Below the pieces are notes generated by a model that was not told where the DNA came from, did no database searches, and saw only the letters and a list, made by a program, of their open reading frames with translations. A stretch of 64,000 nucleotides of DNA from Rhodococcus erythropolis NBRC 15567. Lineage in GTDB: Bacteria; Actinomycetota; Actinomycetes; Mycobacteriales; Mycobacteriaceae. Shown one piece after another: positions 26,760 to 34,480 of this stretch (the first letter of the stretch is position 1; each line of letters starts with the position of its first letter). The stretch is taken from assembly GCF_001552595.1 (NCBI RefSeq), contig NZ_BCRM01000027.1, positions 20,706-84,705 of the forward strand. The letters are read 5' to 3'. The position numbers were made by a program, and so were the translations under genes.

Positions 26760-27376
26760 GCCGACCTGCTTCGCGCCTCGACGCGCCCGAAGAACTCGTC
26801 CACCGCGCGTGCGGCATCCTGGCCACCGTCGAATCCGCGCCACACGGTGCGCAGCCTGCCCACCAGCTCGTAGCAGGCGTCGATGGGAACAACGAAGCAT
26901 CTCGGCGATTGTCCTGACGTGGGCACCGAGACAATCAACGCCTCGACGTCGGCCCGCATCTGCGAGAGCCCCGGATTCTCCGCGAGCACAGTCTCGAACG
27001 AGTCGATGGGCAGCTCGGATTCGGTAGCTCCGGCAGGTCCCGGATAGAAGACTATGTACTTGTCGAGGAGTGAGTTCCGAAAGAAGAATGCCAGTCCGAC
27101 GGGGATTTCCAGGGACTCCCACCGGCCAGGGCCGAGGTCGAAGTCCGGAAATTCGAGATACCGATCGGGAACCGCCTTGTATCGAAGATCCGCGTCGACC
27201 GGCGCAAAGAGCAGATAGCAGGGACGGCACACGCACATCAGGCTCCGGACCTGTACGTCCACGACGTGTTGGTGTTCGTCACCTATGCCCGCCGCGCACA
27301 TCTCACACAGCGGCCCGGTCGGAACGGCGCGCGTCGAGGCGATTCGCGTGAGCACCTCTCCCACAGTGGTTTTCAT
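26756..27376 (-). CDS. DUF5947-like protein with a cysteine metal site
   Basis: A 206-residue protein. Cys24 and Cys27 (LCEMCAAG) with Cys48, Cys50 and Cys53 (CVCRPC) form a CxxC...CxCxxC set that could bind zinc or an iron-sulfur cluster; a His between them (HQHVVDV) may add a ligand. The middle (FFRNSLLDKYIVFYPGPAGATE, split near 95-120) is conserved in appearance. It lies 19 bases after the NifU/Rieske gene and overlaps the DUF6084 gene. A role as a small redox or scaffold partner of the hydrogenase is inferred. Confidence 0.78.
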   Translation of the reverse strand: MKTTVGEVLTRIASTRAVPTGPLCEMCAAGIGDEHQHVVDVQVRSLMCVCRPCYLLFAPVDADLRYKAVPDRYLEFPDFDLGPGRWESLEIPVGLAFFFRNSLLDKYIVFYPGPAGATESELPIDSFETVLAENPGLSQMRADVEALIVSVPTSGQSPRCFVVPIDACYELVGRLRTVWRGFDGGQDAARAVDEFFGRVEARSRSA

Positions 27377-27395
27377 GACCAGGCTTCGTCCACGG

Positions 27396-28298
27396 CTAGG
27401 TCACCGGCAACACGGAATCGTCGGCAAGCGCGACCGAGAGCACACCGTCGCGAATAAGCACCGGCAGAGGCGCCAGGTGCTCGGAGCCGGTGCCGACCCG
27501 CGCACCCGCTCCGTACACGCTGAAGTGGGCAGAGCACGTCGGACAGGTAAGGACAGCGGCGTCTCGGACAGGAAGGCCCATCATGCGTTCGAGCACAGCC
27601 CCCGCCATCGAATGGTCACATACGGGGCAATGGTCGCGATACGCGTACAGATCGTCACCGGAGCGGCAGACCAACAGATCGGTATCCGATACCCGGAAAC
27701 CCGCGACCTCACCCGCGTCGACTTCGGCAAATTCGGGGACCTCCACCCAGTGCGCGCCTCCCCCGTCGGCGTGTACGTGCGAGAACAGGGACTCGACCGA
27801 GATCACACCCGACTTCAGCTCGTGCGAATCCGGTGTTTCGACGTCGATTCCGGTGGTCTCGGGTGCCGCCGCCTGCACCGCGTCCTGGACCGCGGTTTCG
27901 AGGGTCACCGACGACGAAGGGCAACTGTTACAGCTTCCGAGAAGCCGTAGCCGCACCACGCCGTCCGCCACCTCGATCAGTTCGACGTCCCCGCCGTGCG
28001 AGCCGAGGTACGGACGCACGCTGTCGAGCGCAGTGCGTACGCGGGTCTCGACGTCGTGCGGGTGAAGTCCGTGCACCAGTAGGAGGCTCGACACCAGATC
28101 GTCGCGAACCATCGCATCCATCATGGCCGGATCCGCCAGCGCGACGGTGCGTTCGAGTGCGGCGCCGTACAACTGCACGACCTCGCGCACCAGTTGCTCG
28201 GCGCGATCCCTGGCCACCGGGCCTGCACCGGCATTGGCCTGCAACAACGTCTCGATGCGTTCACCTGCTCCGCGCCAGTAGTCGGCCGAATGCTCCAT
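27396..28298 (-). CDS. NifU-like/Rieske-like fusion protein
   Basis: A 300-residue protein with two metal-binding parts. The NifU C-terminal-type domain (about 85-150) has GSHGGDVELIEV and Cys123/Cys126 in GSCNSCPSS. The Rieske-like domain (about 185-295) has Cys227-x-His229 and Cys255-x-x-His258, the exact 2Fe-2S ligand spacing, plus Cys224 and Cys252, which place a CPxC at each ligand loop. It starts 3 bases after the large-subunit gene and is likely the electron partner or cluster donor of the hydrogenase. Residues 1-80 are helical and unassigned. Confidence 0.88.
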   Translation of the reverse strand: MEHSADYWRGAGERIETLLQANAGAGPVARDRAEQLVREVVQLYGAALERTVALADPAMMDAMVRDDLVSSLLLVHGLHPHDVETRVRTALDSVRPYLGSHGGDVELIEVADGVVRLRLLGSCNSCPSSSVTLETAVQDAVQAAAPETTGIDVETPDSHELKSGVISVESLFSHVHADGGGAHWVEVPEFAEVDAGEVAGFRVSDTDLLVCRSGDDLYAYRDHCPVCDHSMAGAVLERMMGLPVRDAAVLTCPTCSAHFSVYGAGARVGTGSEHLAPLPVLIRDGVLSVALADDSVLPVT

Positions 28299-28301
28299 CG
28301 A

Positions 28302-30095
28302 TCACTCCCCGGTCACGGACTGCGTCGGAGAGTGCAACTTCTCCAGGGTCTTACCGCCGCCGAGATACATGTGAACACCACACGGCAGACAGGGATCGAA
28401 ACTACGCACGGTCCGCATGATGTCGATGCCCTTGAAGTGGTCTCGATCGTTCTCCTCGAAGATCGGCTGACCCTGCACGGCATCCTCGTACGGACCGGGG
28501 GTTCCGTAGCTGTCGCGCGGGCTCGCATTCCACGGGGTCGGTGGGTACGGGTGATAGTTCGCGATCTTGCCGTCACGAATCACCATGTGATGTGAGAGAA
28601 CTCCGCGGACGGCTTCGGTGAATCCGCAACCGATTCCCTCGTCCGGAACCTCGAACGACTCCCACGTCTTGGTGCGGCCTGCCCGGATCTCGACAAGCGC
28701 CTTCTCTGCGAAGTGAAGGGCAGCCGCTGCTGCGTATGCCTGGAAATACGTTCGCGCACGGTTTCTTTCGAGAGTATTGCTGCCATGTTCCGGAATCTTC
28801 CACTCGAGCGAGACGGGACCTTTCAGTGCTGTTTTCGGAAGATTGATCTTCACACTGTGTCCGGTCGACTCGAGGTATCCGATGTCGACCAGGCCGGCAA
28901 GAGCGGTGCTCCACAGACGAGCCAATGCTCCCCCGCCGGTATCCAGAGCGAGGTTGTCTTTTCCGTCGAACCATCGCGGTGACATGACCCAGCTGTACTT
29001 GTCCTCGAGGTTCCGCTTCTGCGGGTGAGGGTTGGTGTGTTGATTCCACGGGTGCCGGCGATCGACCGGGTTACCCAGCGGATCGGTCTTGACGAACATC
29101 TCCTGATCACTCCAGTCCTCGTAATACGAGGACCCCAGCATGATTCGGATACCGAGGTTGATGTCCACCAGATCCGTGGTGACCAACTTTCCGTCGACAA
29201 CCACACCGGGAGTGACAAACATCTTCCGGCCCCAGTCGGTCATGTCCTTGTACGAGAAATTGCAGTACGCGGGGTCTTGAAACGATCCCCAACAACCCAG
29301 CAGGGTCCGCCGCAGGCCAACCTTCTCGTAACCAGGCAGCGCCTGGTAGAAGAAGTCGAACAGGTCGTCGTGCATCGGCACGACCTTCTTCATGAATTCG
29401 ACGTACCGCATCAGCCGCGACATGTAGTCCGTCATCAGTTCGATCGTCGCGACGGTTCCGACGCCGCCGGGATAGAGCGTCGACGGGTGGACGTGCCTAC
29501 CCTCCATCAAGCAGAACATTTCGCGAGTCGAACGCGAGACTTGCAACGCTTCGCGATAGAACTCACCCGTGAACGGATTGAGAGTCCGCATGATGTCCGC
29601 GATCGTGCGATAACCGTGCTGCTCCTCGTGCGGGCAGCGCGTGTTCTCTGCCTGCGCCAGCACACCGGGATTCGTCTCGGAGACCATCTTCTCGCAGTAG
29701 TCGACTGCGACCAGATTCTCTTGAAAAATGTTGTGGTCGAACATGTACTCGGCGGCCTCGCCGAGATTGACGATCCACTCGCCTAGATGCGGCGGCTTGA
29801 CGCCGTACGCCATGTTTTGTGCGTAGCACGAGCACGTGGCGTGATTGTCACCGCAGATGCCGCAGATACGACTGGTGATGAAATGCGCGTCGCGCGGGTC
29901 CTTCCCCTTCATGAACAGGGAATACCCACGAAAGATCGACGACGTGCTGTGGCACTCCACCACTTCGCGATTGGCGAAGTCGATCTTGGTGTAGATACCC
30001 AGACTGCCGACGATTCGGGTGATGGGGTCCCACGCCATCTCGACAAGACCGTCGCGGTCCGCAGTCGAGGTGGGTTCGGGAACGATGGCCGTCAT
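28302..30095 (-). CDS. hhyL: [NiFe] hydrogenase large subunit, group 1h type
   Basis: A 597-residue catalytic subunit that oxidises H2 at a Ni-Fe centre. The N-terminal ligand motif is RICGICGDNHATCS (Cys78, Cys81), the C-terminal one DPCLPCGVH (Cys569, Cys572, His575). A 22-residue tail after His575 should be removed by the endopeptidase. The sequence around L1 and L2 (GDNHATCS rather than TAHSLA types) fits group 1h/5, known for high affinity to air-level H2. The start is ATG at 30095, 54 bases after hhyS. Confidence 0.95.
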   Translation of the reverse strand: MTAIVPEPTSTADRDGLVEMAWDPITRIVGSLGIYTKIDFANREVVECHSTSSIFRGYSLFMKGKDPRDAHFITSRICGICGDNHATCSCYAQNMAYGVKPPHLGEWIVNLGEAAEYMFDHNIFQENLVAVDYCEKMVSETNPGVLAQAENTRCPHEEQHGYRTIADIMRTLNPFTGEFYREALQVSRSTREMFCLMEGRHVHPSTLYPGGVGTVATIELMTDYMSRLMRYVEFMKKVVPMHDDLFDFFYQALPGYEKVGLRRTLLGCWGSFQDPAYCNFSYKDMTDWGRKMFVTPGVVVDGKLVTTDLVDINLGIRIMLGSSYYEDWSDQEMFVKTDPLGNPVDRRHPWNQHTNPHPQKRNLEDKYSWVMSPRWFDGKDNLALDTGGGALARLWSTALAGLVDIGYLESTGHSVKINLPKTALKGPVSLEWKIPEHGSNTLERNRARTYFQAYAAAAALHFAEKALVEIRAGRTKTWESFEVPDEGIGCGFTEAVRGVLSHHMVIRDGKIANYHPYPPTPWNASPRDSYGTPGPYEDAVQGQPIFEENDRDHFKGIDIMRTVRSFDPCLPCGVHMYLGGGKTLEKLHSPTQSVTGE

Positions 30096-30149
30096 TGCAG
30101 TGCCTCCCAGAGACGTTGCTCACGAACTGATTTGAAGGTATCCGGTCGG

Positions 30150-31280
30150 TCACCAGGTACGCGTCGCACCGGTGAGCAACTTCGACCCGCGCTCGCGCCA
30201 GTGCGGTTCCTTGTCCAACGTGTGACCGGTGATCCGGCGCAGACTGTGGATCACGGACCCGTACATTCCCACCGCATTGGTGGAGAGTTTGCCGCCAGGT
30301 GGTTCATCCATGAACGGCATGAATTTGTCCGGGAATCCCGGCATCGTGCAGCCGATGCAGATCCCGCCGACATTAGGGCACCCGCCGACTCCGTTTATCC
30401 AACCACGTTTGGGGACATTGCATTTCACGACCGGTCCCCAACATCCCAGCTTGACGATGCACTTCGGCGACCCGTACTCCGTCGCGAACTCGCCCTGCTC
30501 GTAGTACCCGCCACGGTCACAGCCCTCGTGAACGGTGGCACCGAAAAGCCACTGCGGGCGGAGGGATTCGTCCAAGGGAATCATCGGCGCCTGATCAGTG
30601 GCCATGTACAGAAGATAGGTCAGGGTCTCGGAGAGGTTGTCCGGCTGAATGGGACACCCGGGAACGCACACAATCGGGATGCCCGCCTTCGATTTCCAGG
30701 TCCACCCGAGATAGTCCGGCACGCCCATCGCACCGGTCGGATTGCCGGCCATCGCATGTATGCCGCCGTAGGTTGCGCACGTGCCGACCGCAACTACCGC
30801 AGTGGCTTTCGGTGCCAGCTTGTCGAGCCATTCGCTCGTGGTGACCGGTTGGCCGGTTTCGCGATTGTTCCCGAAACCACACCAGTACCCCTCGTCGTGA
30901 AGTTTCTCGTTCGGTATAGATCCTTCGACAACAAGAACAAAGGGTTCCAATTCTCCCCGGTCGGCTTTCCAGAACCATTCCAGGAAATCGTCAGCGCCGC
31001 CCTGCGGTCCACATTCGAAGTCGATGAGCGGCCAATGAACCGCCACCTGAGGCAGGCCGGGCAACGCACCGAGCGCGATCTCCTCGATACTGGGTTGCGT
31101 GGCCGCGGTGAGCGCCACCGAATCACCGTCGCAACTGAGACCGGCATTGATCCACAGCACGTGGATCAGAGTTTCTTCCGCTTTGGCCGCTGCGCTTTCG
31201 GGGGTAGCTGCGCTTTCGGAGGCAGGTTCCGCCGTGGTGCCAGCAGTCGATTTTTGTGTGTCCATGTCAGCCGCTTTCAC
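30150..31280 (-). CDS. hhyS: [NiFe] hydrogenase small subunit, group 1h type
   Basis: A 376-residue electron-transfer subunit. No twin-arginine signal is present; instead an Ala/Glu-rich tail (1-35) leads into LIHVLWINAGLSC. The proximal cluster motif is Cys50-D-G-Asp53, where Asp takes the place of the usual fourth Cys. Further cluster cysteines are in GTCATYGG, VPGCPIQPD, HEGCDRGGYYE, CIVKLGCWGP, CNVPKR and GICIGCTMPG. This Asp ligand is known from actinobacterial-type oxygen-insensitive enzymes. The first ATG is used; MDTQ six residues later is possible. Confidence 0.95.
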   Translation of the reverse strand: MKAADMDTQKSTAGTTAEPASESAATPESAAAKAEETLIHVLWINAGLSCDGDSVALTAATQPSIEEIALGALPGLPQVAVHWPLIDFECGPQGGADDFLEWFWKADRGELEPFVLVVEGSIPNEKLHDEGYWCGFGNNRETGQPVTTSEWLDKLAPKATAVVAVGTCATYGGIHAMAGNPTGAMGVPDYLGWTWKSKAGIPIVCVPGCPIQPDNLSETLTYLLYMATDQAPMIPLDESLRPQWLFGATVHEGCDRGGYYEQGEFATEYGSPKCIVKLGCWGPVVKCNVPKRGWINGVGGCPNVGGICIGCTMPGFPDKFMPFMDEPPGGKLSTNAVGMYGSVIHSLRRITGHTLDKEPHWRERGSKLLTGATRTW

Positions 31281-31428
31281 GGGTGCACTTGCGCCTGATT
31301 CTCGGCGCCGCTACTGCCTGACACGCTATGGCCTCAAATTGCTGCGGCACCGAAACGCTGACGCCACCGGAGTCGAACCTCGGCCCACTTGCGTGGCACC
31401 CACTCATTTCATTAACTACCCGAGCAGA
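31281..31428 (-). promoter_or_regulatory. 148-bp spacer that may hold the structural-gene promoter
   Basis: This is the only sizeable gap inside the hydrogenase operon (hypB stop to hhyS start), so an internal promoter or mRNA-processing site is plausible. No clear -35/-10 pair, palindrome or small gene was found. A T-arm-like stretch GAGGTTCGACTCC does not fold into a tRNA. Confidence 0.3.
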
Positions 31429-32250
31429 TCAGTTGTCAACGGCCACCGGAGAAATCGCCGAACGACTACCGATCCACTCGTACCACTCGTCCATACCCTC
31501 ACCTGTCGTGGCCGATAGAACAACAACGCACACAGCAGGATTGAGTATTTTCGCTTGCGCGACACAGGCATCGACGTCGAACTCGACGTACGGGAGCAAG
31601 TCGATCTTGTTGATCACCACGAGGTCCGCGACGGCAAAGATGTGCGGGTACTTTTTCGGCTTGTCGCCCCCCTCCGGCGTCGAAATTAGGACAACCTTGC
31701 CTTCCTCGCCCAGGTCGAAGAGCGCGGGGCACACCAGGTTTCCTACGTTTTCGATCAGAAGCAGCGACCCGTCCGCGGGGTCCAAGGCGCGCAGCGCGCG
31801 GTCGATCATCTCGGCATCGAGGTGACAGCCCGCCCCCGTGTTGACCTGGACCACTGACGCGCCGGCCTCACGAATCCGCTCGGCGTCGAGCCGGGTTTCC
31901 TGGTCACCTTCGATCACGGCAATCGGTCGTTGTCGTCCTAGTTCCCGGATCGTTCGCGCCAGCAATGTCGTCTTACCCGCGCCGGGCGAACTCATGATGT
32001 TGAGCGCCGTGATTCCGCGACCCCGCATCCACTCACGATTGTGAACCGCAATGCCGTCGTTCTTGGCAAGCACCTGCTGCTCGAGAATTACCGTGTGGTC
32101 GGAGTGACCGTGCCCATGGTCATGGTCATGGTCGTGGTCGTGGTCGTGGTGGTGACCGTGCCCATGGCTGTCGTCCTGCTCGTGTTCTCCGCCGGCGACG
32201 ACCGACACCCGAGGTCCCGTGGCGTCCCCGCACCCACACGTCGCGCACAT
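31429..32250 (-). CDS. hypB: hydrogenase nickel-incorporation GTPase HypB
   Basis: A 273-residue GTPase. The N-terminal MCATCGC gives the high-affinity Ni site (Cys2, Cys5, Cys7). A His/Asp-rich stretch (about 29-52, about a dozen His) can store nickel. The G domain has P-loop SSPGAGKTT (87-95), GDQET, ENVGNLVCP and NKIDLLPY. It donates nickel to HypA or the large subunit. It follows hypA by 2 bases. Confidence 0.95.
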   Translation of the reverse strand: MCATCGCGDATGPRVSVVAGGEHEQDDSHGHGHHHDHDHDHDHDHGHGHSDHTVILEQQVLAKNDGIAVHNREWMRGRGITALNIMSSPGAGKTTLLARTIRELGRQRPIAVIEGDQETRLDAERIREAGASVVQVNTGAGCHLDAEMIDRALRALDPADGSLLLIENVGNLVCPALFDLGEEGKVVLISTPEGGDKPKKYPHIFAVADLVVINKIDLLPYVEFDVDACVAQAKILNPAVCVVVLSATTGEGMDEWYEWIGSRSAISPVAVDN

Positions 32251-32252
32251 GC

Positions 32253-32582
32253 TCAGCTCACTTCCATCGACAGGATCCGCAACTCGCGGCCGGCAAGCAC
32301 CTCGACATCAGCACTGCCGCACCCACACAACAAGAACATGTCGGGCGGCGAGAAAGTCACGCCACAGCTATTGCATCGCGCGCTGGTTGCAATCTGATCG
32401 ATGTGCAAGCTGGCACCCTCGGCGTGAGTACCCGCCGTGACAACGTCGAAGCAGAACAGCAGAGAGTGTGGAACCACTGCGCAGAGTTGCCCTACTTCCA
32501 GCCGCACACTCGATACTCGTCGCTCGCCGGCACGCTCGCACACGGCTTCGACCACACTCTGCGCAATAGACAGCTCGTGCAC
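32253..32582 (-). CDS. hypA: hydrogenase nickel chaperone HypA
   Basis: A 109-residue protein starting MHELSIAQSVVEAV (GTG start at 32582) with the nickel ligand His2. The zinc site is Cys70, Cys73 (CNSC) and Cys86, Cys88 (CGC); the second pair is CxC rather than the usual CxxC. It should take nickel to HypB and the large subunit. It is the first gene of the operon. The start was chosen on the MHEL motif because the frame is open upstream and the ribosome site is weak. Confidence 0.92.
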   Translation of the reverse strand: MHELSIAQSVVEAVCERAGERRVSSVRLEVGQLCAVVPHSLLFCFDVVTAGTHAEGASLHIDQIATSARCNSCGVTFSPPDMFLLCGCGSADVEVLAGRELRILSMEVS

Positions 32583-32642
32583 GGTGAAACCCACGATTCG
32601 TGATCCGGAAACCTCCCTTCCACGATAAGCACCAACCGCCGC

Positions 32643-32659
32643 TGTACGTAACCCGTACA
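32643..32659. promoter_or_regulatory. 17-bp palindrome in the hydrogenase promoter region
   Basis: TGTACG (32643-32648) and CGTACA (32654-32659) form a perfect inverted repeat with 5 bases between, 61-77 bases upstream of the hypA GTG. No other palindrome lies in this gap apart from the terminator of the neighbouring gene. A repressor or activator of the hydrogenase operon could bind here. Confidence 0.5.
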
Positions 32660-32665
32660 TACAAA

Positions 32666-32705
32666 ACAGGCTGCGATCCGCAACTACTTGCGGATCGCAG
32701 CCTGT
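32666..32705 (-). terminator. strong intrinsic terminator after the cutinase-like gene
   Basis: Perfect 18-base arms at 32666-32683 and 32688-32705 (ends ACAGGCTGCG and CGCAGCCTGT) with a CTAC loop. On the minus strand the stem is followed by TTTTGT. It lies 33 bases after the stop at 32738 and separates that gene from the hydrogenase operon. Confidence 0.9.
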
Positions 32706-32737
32706 GACAGCGTTTTTGACGAACGGAAACGTCTCGG

Positions 32738-34369
32738 CTAGCCGGCCGCAGCCTGTGTCGTTGTTGTTGTTGATGTTGTCGTTGTCGTGGTCGCGGCGGG
32801 CGGTTCACTCGACTCGACTGAAGTCGACGGCGCCACGGTTGAAGTCACACTCGGCGTCGCGGCCGGCGCAACGGATGTCGTCGTCGGAGCCGCGGGTGCC
32901 GGTGCTGCAGATTCCGAACCTGCGGGTGCGGGTTGTACCGCTTCGCCCGTGGTTGTGGTGGGCTTGGCCGAGTCGGTAACCGAAGGCGAAGCAGCCAAGG
33001 CGTCGATGGCATCCGCCATCTCTTCGGCGGTCGGCTTCGCCGACGAATCGACCGGCTTGCCGTCCTGCGCCTGCTTGGCCAGATAGGTCAGCCACGCCGC
33101 TGCGTACTCCGCTGATGTCAGGGGCTTGCCGTTTGCAGCATCCGAATCGCGCCAGTAGTCGAAGTGGTGACCGACATCCGGGCCCAAGGTCAGGCCGTAC
33201 GGATCGTTCATGACTACGGGAATGGTGTTCTGGTTCGTGGCGATGAGGCCGACGATTTCCTTGAACAGCTTCTGCGGCAGGTACGCCAACGGCGACACTT
33301 CCTCAGTGGAAACCGAGTCCTTTGCGACCGGCGTCGTGGTGGCCTCGCTCGGCTTGTACGCCGGGTCGGAGACCTTCAGCAAGACATCGAGGAAGGTTTC
33401 GTCGCTCTGCATCCAGGTGGGATTGCTCGAGATGTCGTTGAAGGCGTCGAACATCACGCGTCCCATCACGACCGCGATGTCCATGCCGGTGGCGGGCGTC
33501 AGATTCTGCGCTTGCAACTGGTCGACGTTGAGCTGCCGACCGACGTTTGCCGCCAGAATCAGGAGTGAAATGTTCTCGGGAGCTGCGCAGGTGAGGTCGC
33601 CGTCAGAGCAGAACGACGCAATCTTGCCGTTCAGAGCCCCGAAATCTCCGCTGGTGCCTGGAAGTGCCCCGGATCCGGAAGCGGTGTTCTTTCCGTTCTG
33701 ATATTGCTGGTTGAAACCGTTCGGGTTCGCGTACGGGTTCTCGGCGCCGGGGAACGGCCCCTCGCCCGCGAGTCGACCGGCGTCGGCGAAGATGACCACA
33801 CCGACGACGTTGTCCGGATTGATGCCGGAGGTGCTCGACTCCGAGCCGATGTCCATCGCGACGCGGCGCACTACGTCAGCGCCTTCGCTGTAGCCGACAA
33901 TCGAGAACTTCGTGTTCGGGCAAGCCGCGCTGATTGCCTTCATCACAGCGCGGGTGTTGTCCGCGCCCGTCGTCACGGCCTCTTCGTAACTGTCCATGTT
34001 TGCGGGATACGCGATGTAGACGGAGGCGTACGAGCCGTCCTTGACCGAACCGGCGGGCGCCTTGAGGACCGGGTCCACCCAGTGGCTGCTGTAGTCGTCT
34101 GTGAGCGCCGCCGGGAGGAGTGTCTTTCCATCCGCACCGACGAGCATCTTCGTTGTGCCCTCGACCGGCGTGTCACCGCGACCGGCGACACCGATCCCGA
34201 CCGTGTCGTGGCACTCGGTGACAGACGCAGTCAACTCGGTCTCGATCGTCTGCGATTGCGGAGAATCCACGGCAACTGCGACCGCCACCAACGCGGCCAC
34301 GCCGAGCGCTGCGGGCGCTACTGCACCCGCCAGTATTCGATGTCGCGAAAAGAACCCACGAACCGGCAT
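32738..34369 (-). CDS. cutinase-family secreted protein with Thr/Pro-rich tail
   Basis: A 543-residue protein. The ATG at 34369 (GGGGAGAAGAT upstream) gives an N-terminal signal-anchor (about 8-33, ILAGAVAPAALGVAALVAVAVAV). The cutinase-type alpha/beta domain shows CHDTVGIGVAGRGD near 53, VGYSEGADVV (nucleophile Ser) near 162 and CSDGDLTCAAPEN near 255; His may be in DVGHHFDYW near 395. The tail (about 445-543) is rich in Thr, Ala, Pro and ends in a run of Thr, typical of wall-spanning linkers. Relatives in mycolic-acid bacteria are lipases or phospholipases. It is monocistronic. Confidence 0.82.
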   Translation of the reverse strand: MPVRGFFSRHRILAGAVAPAALGVAALVAVAVAVDSPQSQTIETELTASVTECHDTVGIGVAGRGDTPVEGTTKMLVGADGKTLLPAALTDDYSSHWVDPVLKAPAGSVKDGSYASVYIAYPANMDSYEEAVTTGADNTRAVMKAISAACPNTKFSIVGYSEGADVVRRVAMDIGSESSTSGINPDNVVGVVIFADAGRLAGEGPFPGAENPYANPNGFNQQYQNGKNTASGSGALPGTSGDFGALNGKIASFCSDGDLTCAAPENISLLILAANVGRQLNVDQLQAQNLTPATGMDIAVVMGRVMFDAFNDISSNPTWMQSDETFLDVLLKVSDPAYKPSEATTTPVAKDSVSTEEVSPLAYLPQKLFKEIVGLIATNQNTIPVVMNDPYGLTLGPDVGHHFDYWRDSDAANGKPLTSAEYAAAWLTYLAKQAQDGKPVDSSAKPTAEEMADAIDALAASPSVTDSAKPTTTTGEAVQPAPAGSESAAPAPAAPTTTSVAPAATPSVTSTVAPSTSVESSEPPAATTTTTTSTTTTTQAAAG

Positions 34370-34480
34370 ATCTTCTCCCCAATCAACTTTTGGAAAACGT
34401 ACGACCGACCCCCGGGGCGTCACGCAACGTCATTCGAGTAGTCGTCCAGTATGAGAGAAGCGTTACAGGAGGTAACGATT

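Noticed and set aside
31340..31440. tRNA-like stretch on the minus strand (GCTCGGGTAGTTAATG, then GAGGTTCGACTCC)
   Set aside because: The T-loop-like motif lacks a 5-bp stem, and no acceptor stem could be paired; it is probably chance.
32098..32165. Short tandem CATGGTCATGGTCGTGGT repeats taken as a CRISPR-like or microsatellite element
   Set aside because: They are simply His/Asp codons of the HypB nickel-storage region.
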